NCBI GenBank assembly: GCA_029224185.1
Contig: CM055196.1
Span: 24,700,673 to 24,764,672 of the forward strand
Direction: 5' to 3'
Source of the DNA: Karalla daura
Lineage: Eukaryota > Chordata > Actinopteri > Chaetodontiformes > Leiognathidae
Length of the DNA: 64,000 nucleotides
The notes below the pieces were generated by a model. It was not told the DNA's origin. It did no database searches and worked only from the letters and a program-made list of their open reading frames with translations. Both the position numbers and the translations under genes were made by a program. Positions within the stretch are counted from its first letter, which is position 1. Each line of letters opens with the position of its first letter. This document shows, in pieces, positions 62,976-64,000 of the stretch.

Positions 62976-64000
62976 GTAGGCGGTCGTGTGGGAAGTGGCA
63001 GAGCGTCATTGAACACGCCGGCGCCGTGTCGTGAAGCCTCGGCGCAGCGCTGCAGCCGCCACCTGTTCCCCGTCCTCCCTCCTGGTCTTGTTCAGTGTCA
63101 CAGATCGAGACCTTTCACAGATTGGCTTGTACCGCCACCTCCAAATCCTTCCTTAGCAAATCCCCCATGCGCGTCTGCAATGGAATTAGAATGCCCACCA
63201 ACACGCGGTGCGGCGCATTGTTTTTCCCCAGCATTTCCCTTGAAATGTCGCCGTTGATTTCAGTGAAGGAGTCCGTGACCTGCATAGATCGGCTGCTCGG
63301 AGCAGATCTGCTTTGAATGGATGACACTCGGAAAAAAACAAAAGAGGAAACGCGTGTGGTATTCTTTATGACGCACACCATGGTGCCAATTCAGCCCAGT
63401 ATTACCTGCTCATGAGCTGTAAACACATGATGTCAGCGCAGGGCAGTTTGTCTGTTTTACAAGTGTAATGGACGGCTTTGATACGCCTGGCGCCCCCTGC
63501 AGCGGCCGTGTTGGGAGGCTGATGTTTCTGGAGGACAAACTGCTGTCTGATCTTTATTTGAAATAAGATGCCAGCCAAAAGTAGCTGCACGTTGCAGATT
63601 TATGGACAGATTTACATCTTGGGGAAACAAAAAAAGCTGCATAAATTCCTCAACTGGATGTCAGCAAACTGCTGCGCGCAGCGTTTCCTGCCACTGGCAG
63701 CGTGTTTAGAGAACACAGATCCGTACGAGCGCGAGAGGGAACGGAGACAGATACTGTACATTTCACTCCACGCTGAAGGGACGACTGGTCTTTGTGGAGC
63801 GCTCACAGCTTAAGGTGGGCTGATGTGAGTCAAAGGGCAGTGGGGTTTGTGCATCACTTGCAGGTAACTGACCAGGTTTGGTTAATTGCCTGCTGCCAGG
63901 GTTTGACCCCTGCAGCTCCGAGCGAGTGATGAGTGTGAATATCGTGTTGGTTCTTGAAATGTGAGCTGTCTTCCAGTGGAGCATGTACAAAGTGCATGAA
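62976..64000. other. Flank downstream of mgat4c, no gene seen
   Basis: No coding, RNA or clear repeat feature is recognised. There is a moderately GC-rich patch at about 63010-63080, and the remaining open frames are short and unlike known proteins. Confidence 0.5.

Overview
The window looks like a piece of a teleost fish chromosome. The signs are abundant (CA)n, (CT)n and (ATCT)n microsatellites, small degraded DNA transposons (one is a hAT-type miniature element still flanked by an 8-bp target-site duplication), and a single vertebrate gene with short introns and GC-rich coding sequence. I see no bacterial-type gene layout, CRISPR array, rRNA or convincing tRNA gene. The species cannot be fixed from the sequence.

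The only protein-coding gene I can support lies near the right end, on the + strand: mgat4c, a GT54-family N-acetylglucosaminyltransferase (58625-61245). Its three coding exons are 58625-58753 (cytoplasmic tail, membrane anchor), 59381-59528 (lumenal stem) and 60089-61245 (catalytic and C-terminal domains). Introns of 627 and 560 bp with GT/AG ends separate them. Spliced, they give a 477-residue type II membrane protein, close to the roughly 478 residues I recall for the human protein. The 5' coding exon begins at a strong splice acceptor (about 58602), so at least one non-coding 5' exon must lie upstream. I could not locate it or the promoter.

Positions 1 to about 58600 form a 58-kb stretch without a recognisable coding gene. 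Every open frame there is short, low in complexity, or unlike any protein I know. It may be intergenic desert, the 5'-UTR introns of mgat4c, or both. It holds many simple repeats (the largest at 15253-15452 and 48514-48814), fragments of transposable elements (about 3235, 13200, 18330, 25670, 30616, 34290, 39228, 39790, 50785), a diverged local duplication (33171-33360 with 33491-33661), a 13-bp minisatellite (44005-44066), and a perfect 17-bp hairpin (46053-46093). AT-rich stretches with homeodomain-like TAAT motifs (for example 29205-29440, 36400-36510, 38440-38520, 45070-45240, 52330-52620) look like candidate conserved non-coding elements, but only a cross-species alignment could show that.

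After the stop codon, 61246 to about 62975 is the probable 3' UTR. It is AU-rich at its start, carries a perfect 13-bp hairpin (62010-62040), and ends near the only canonical AATAAA downstream of the gene (62952). The rest, to 64000, shows no gene. I found no clearly new system. The most useful leads are the two perfect hairpins, the local duplication, a possibly uncatalogued repeat family at 30.6 and 34.3 kb, and the open question of which GlcNAc branch this fish mgat4c makes.
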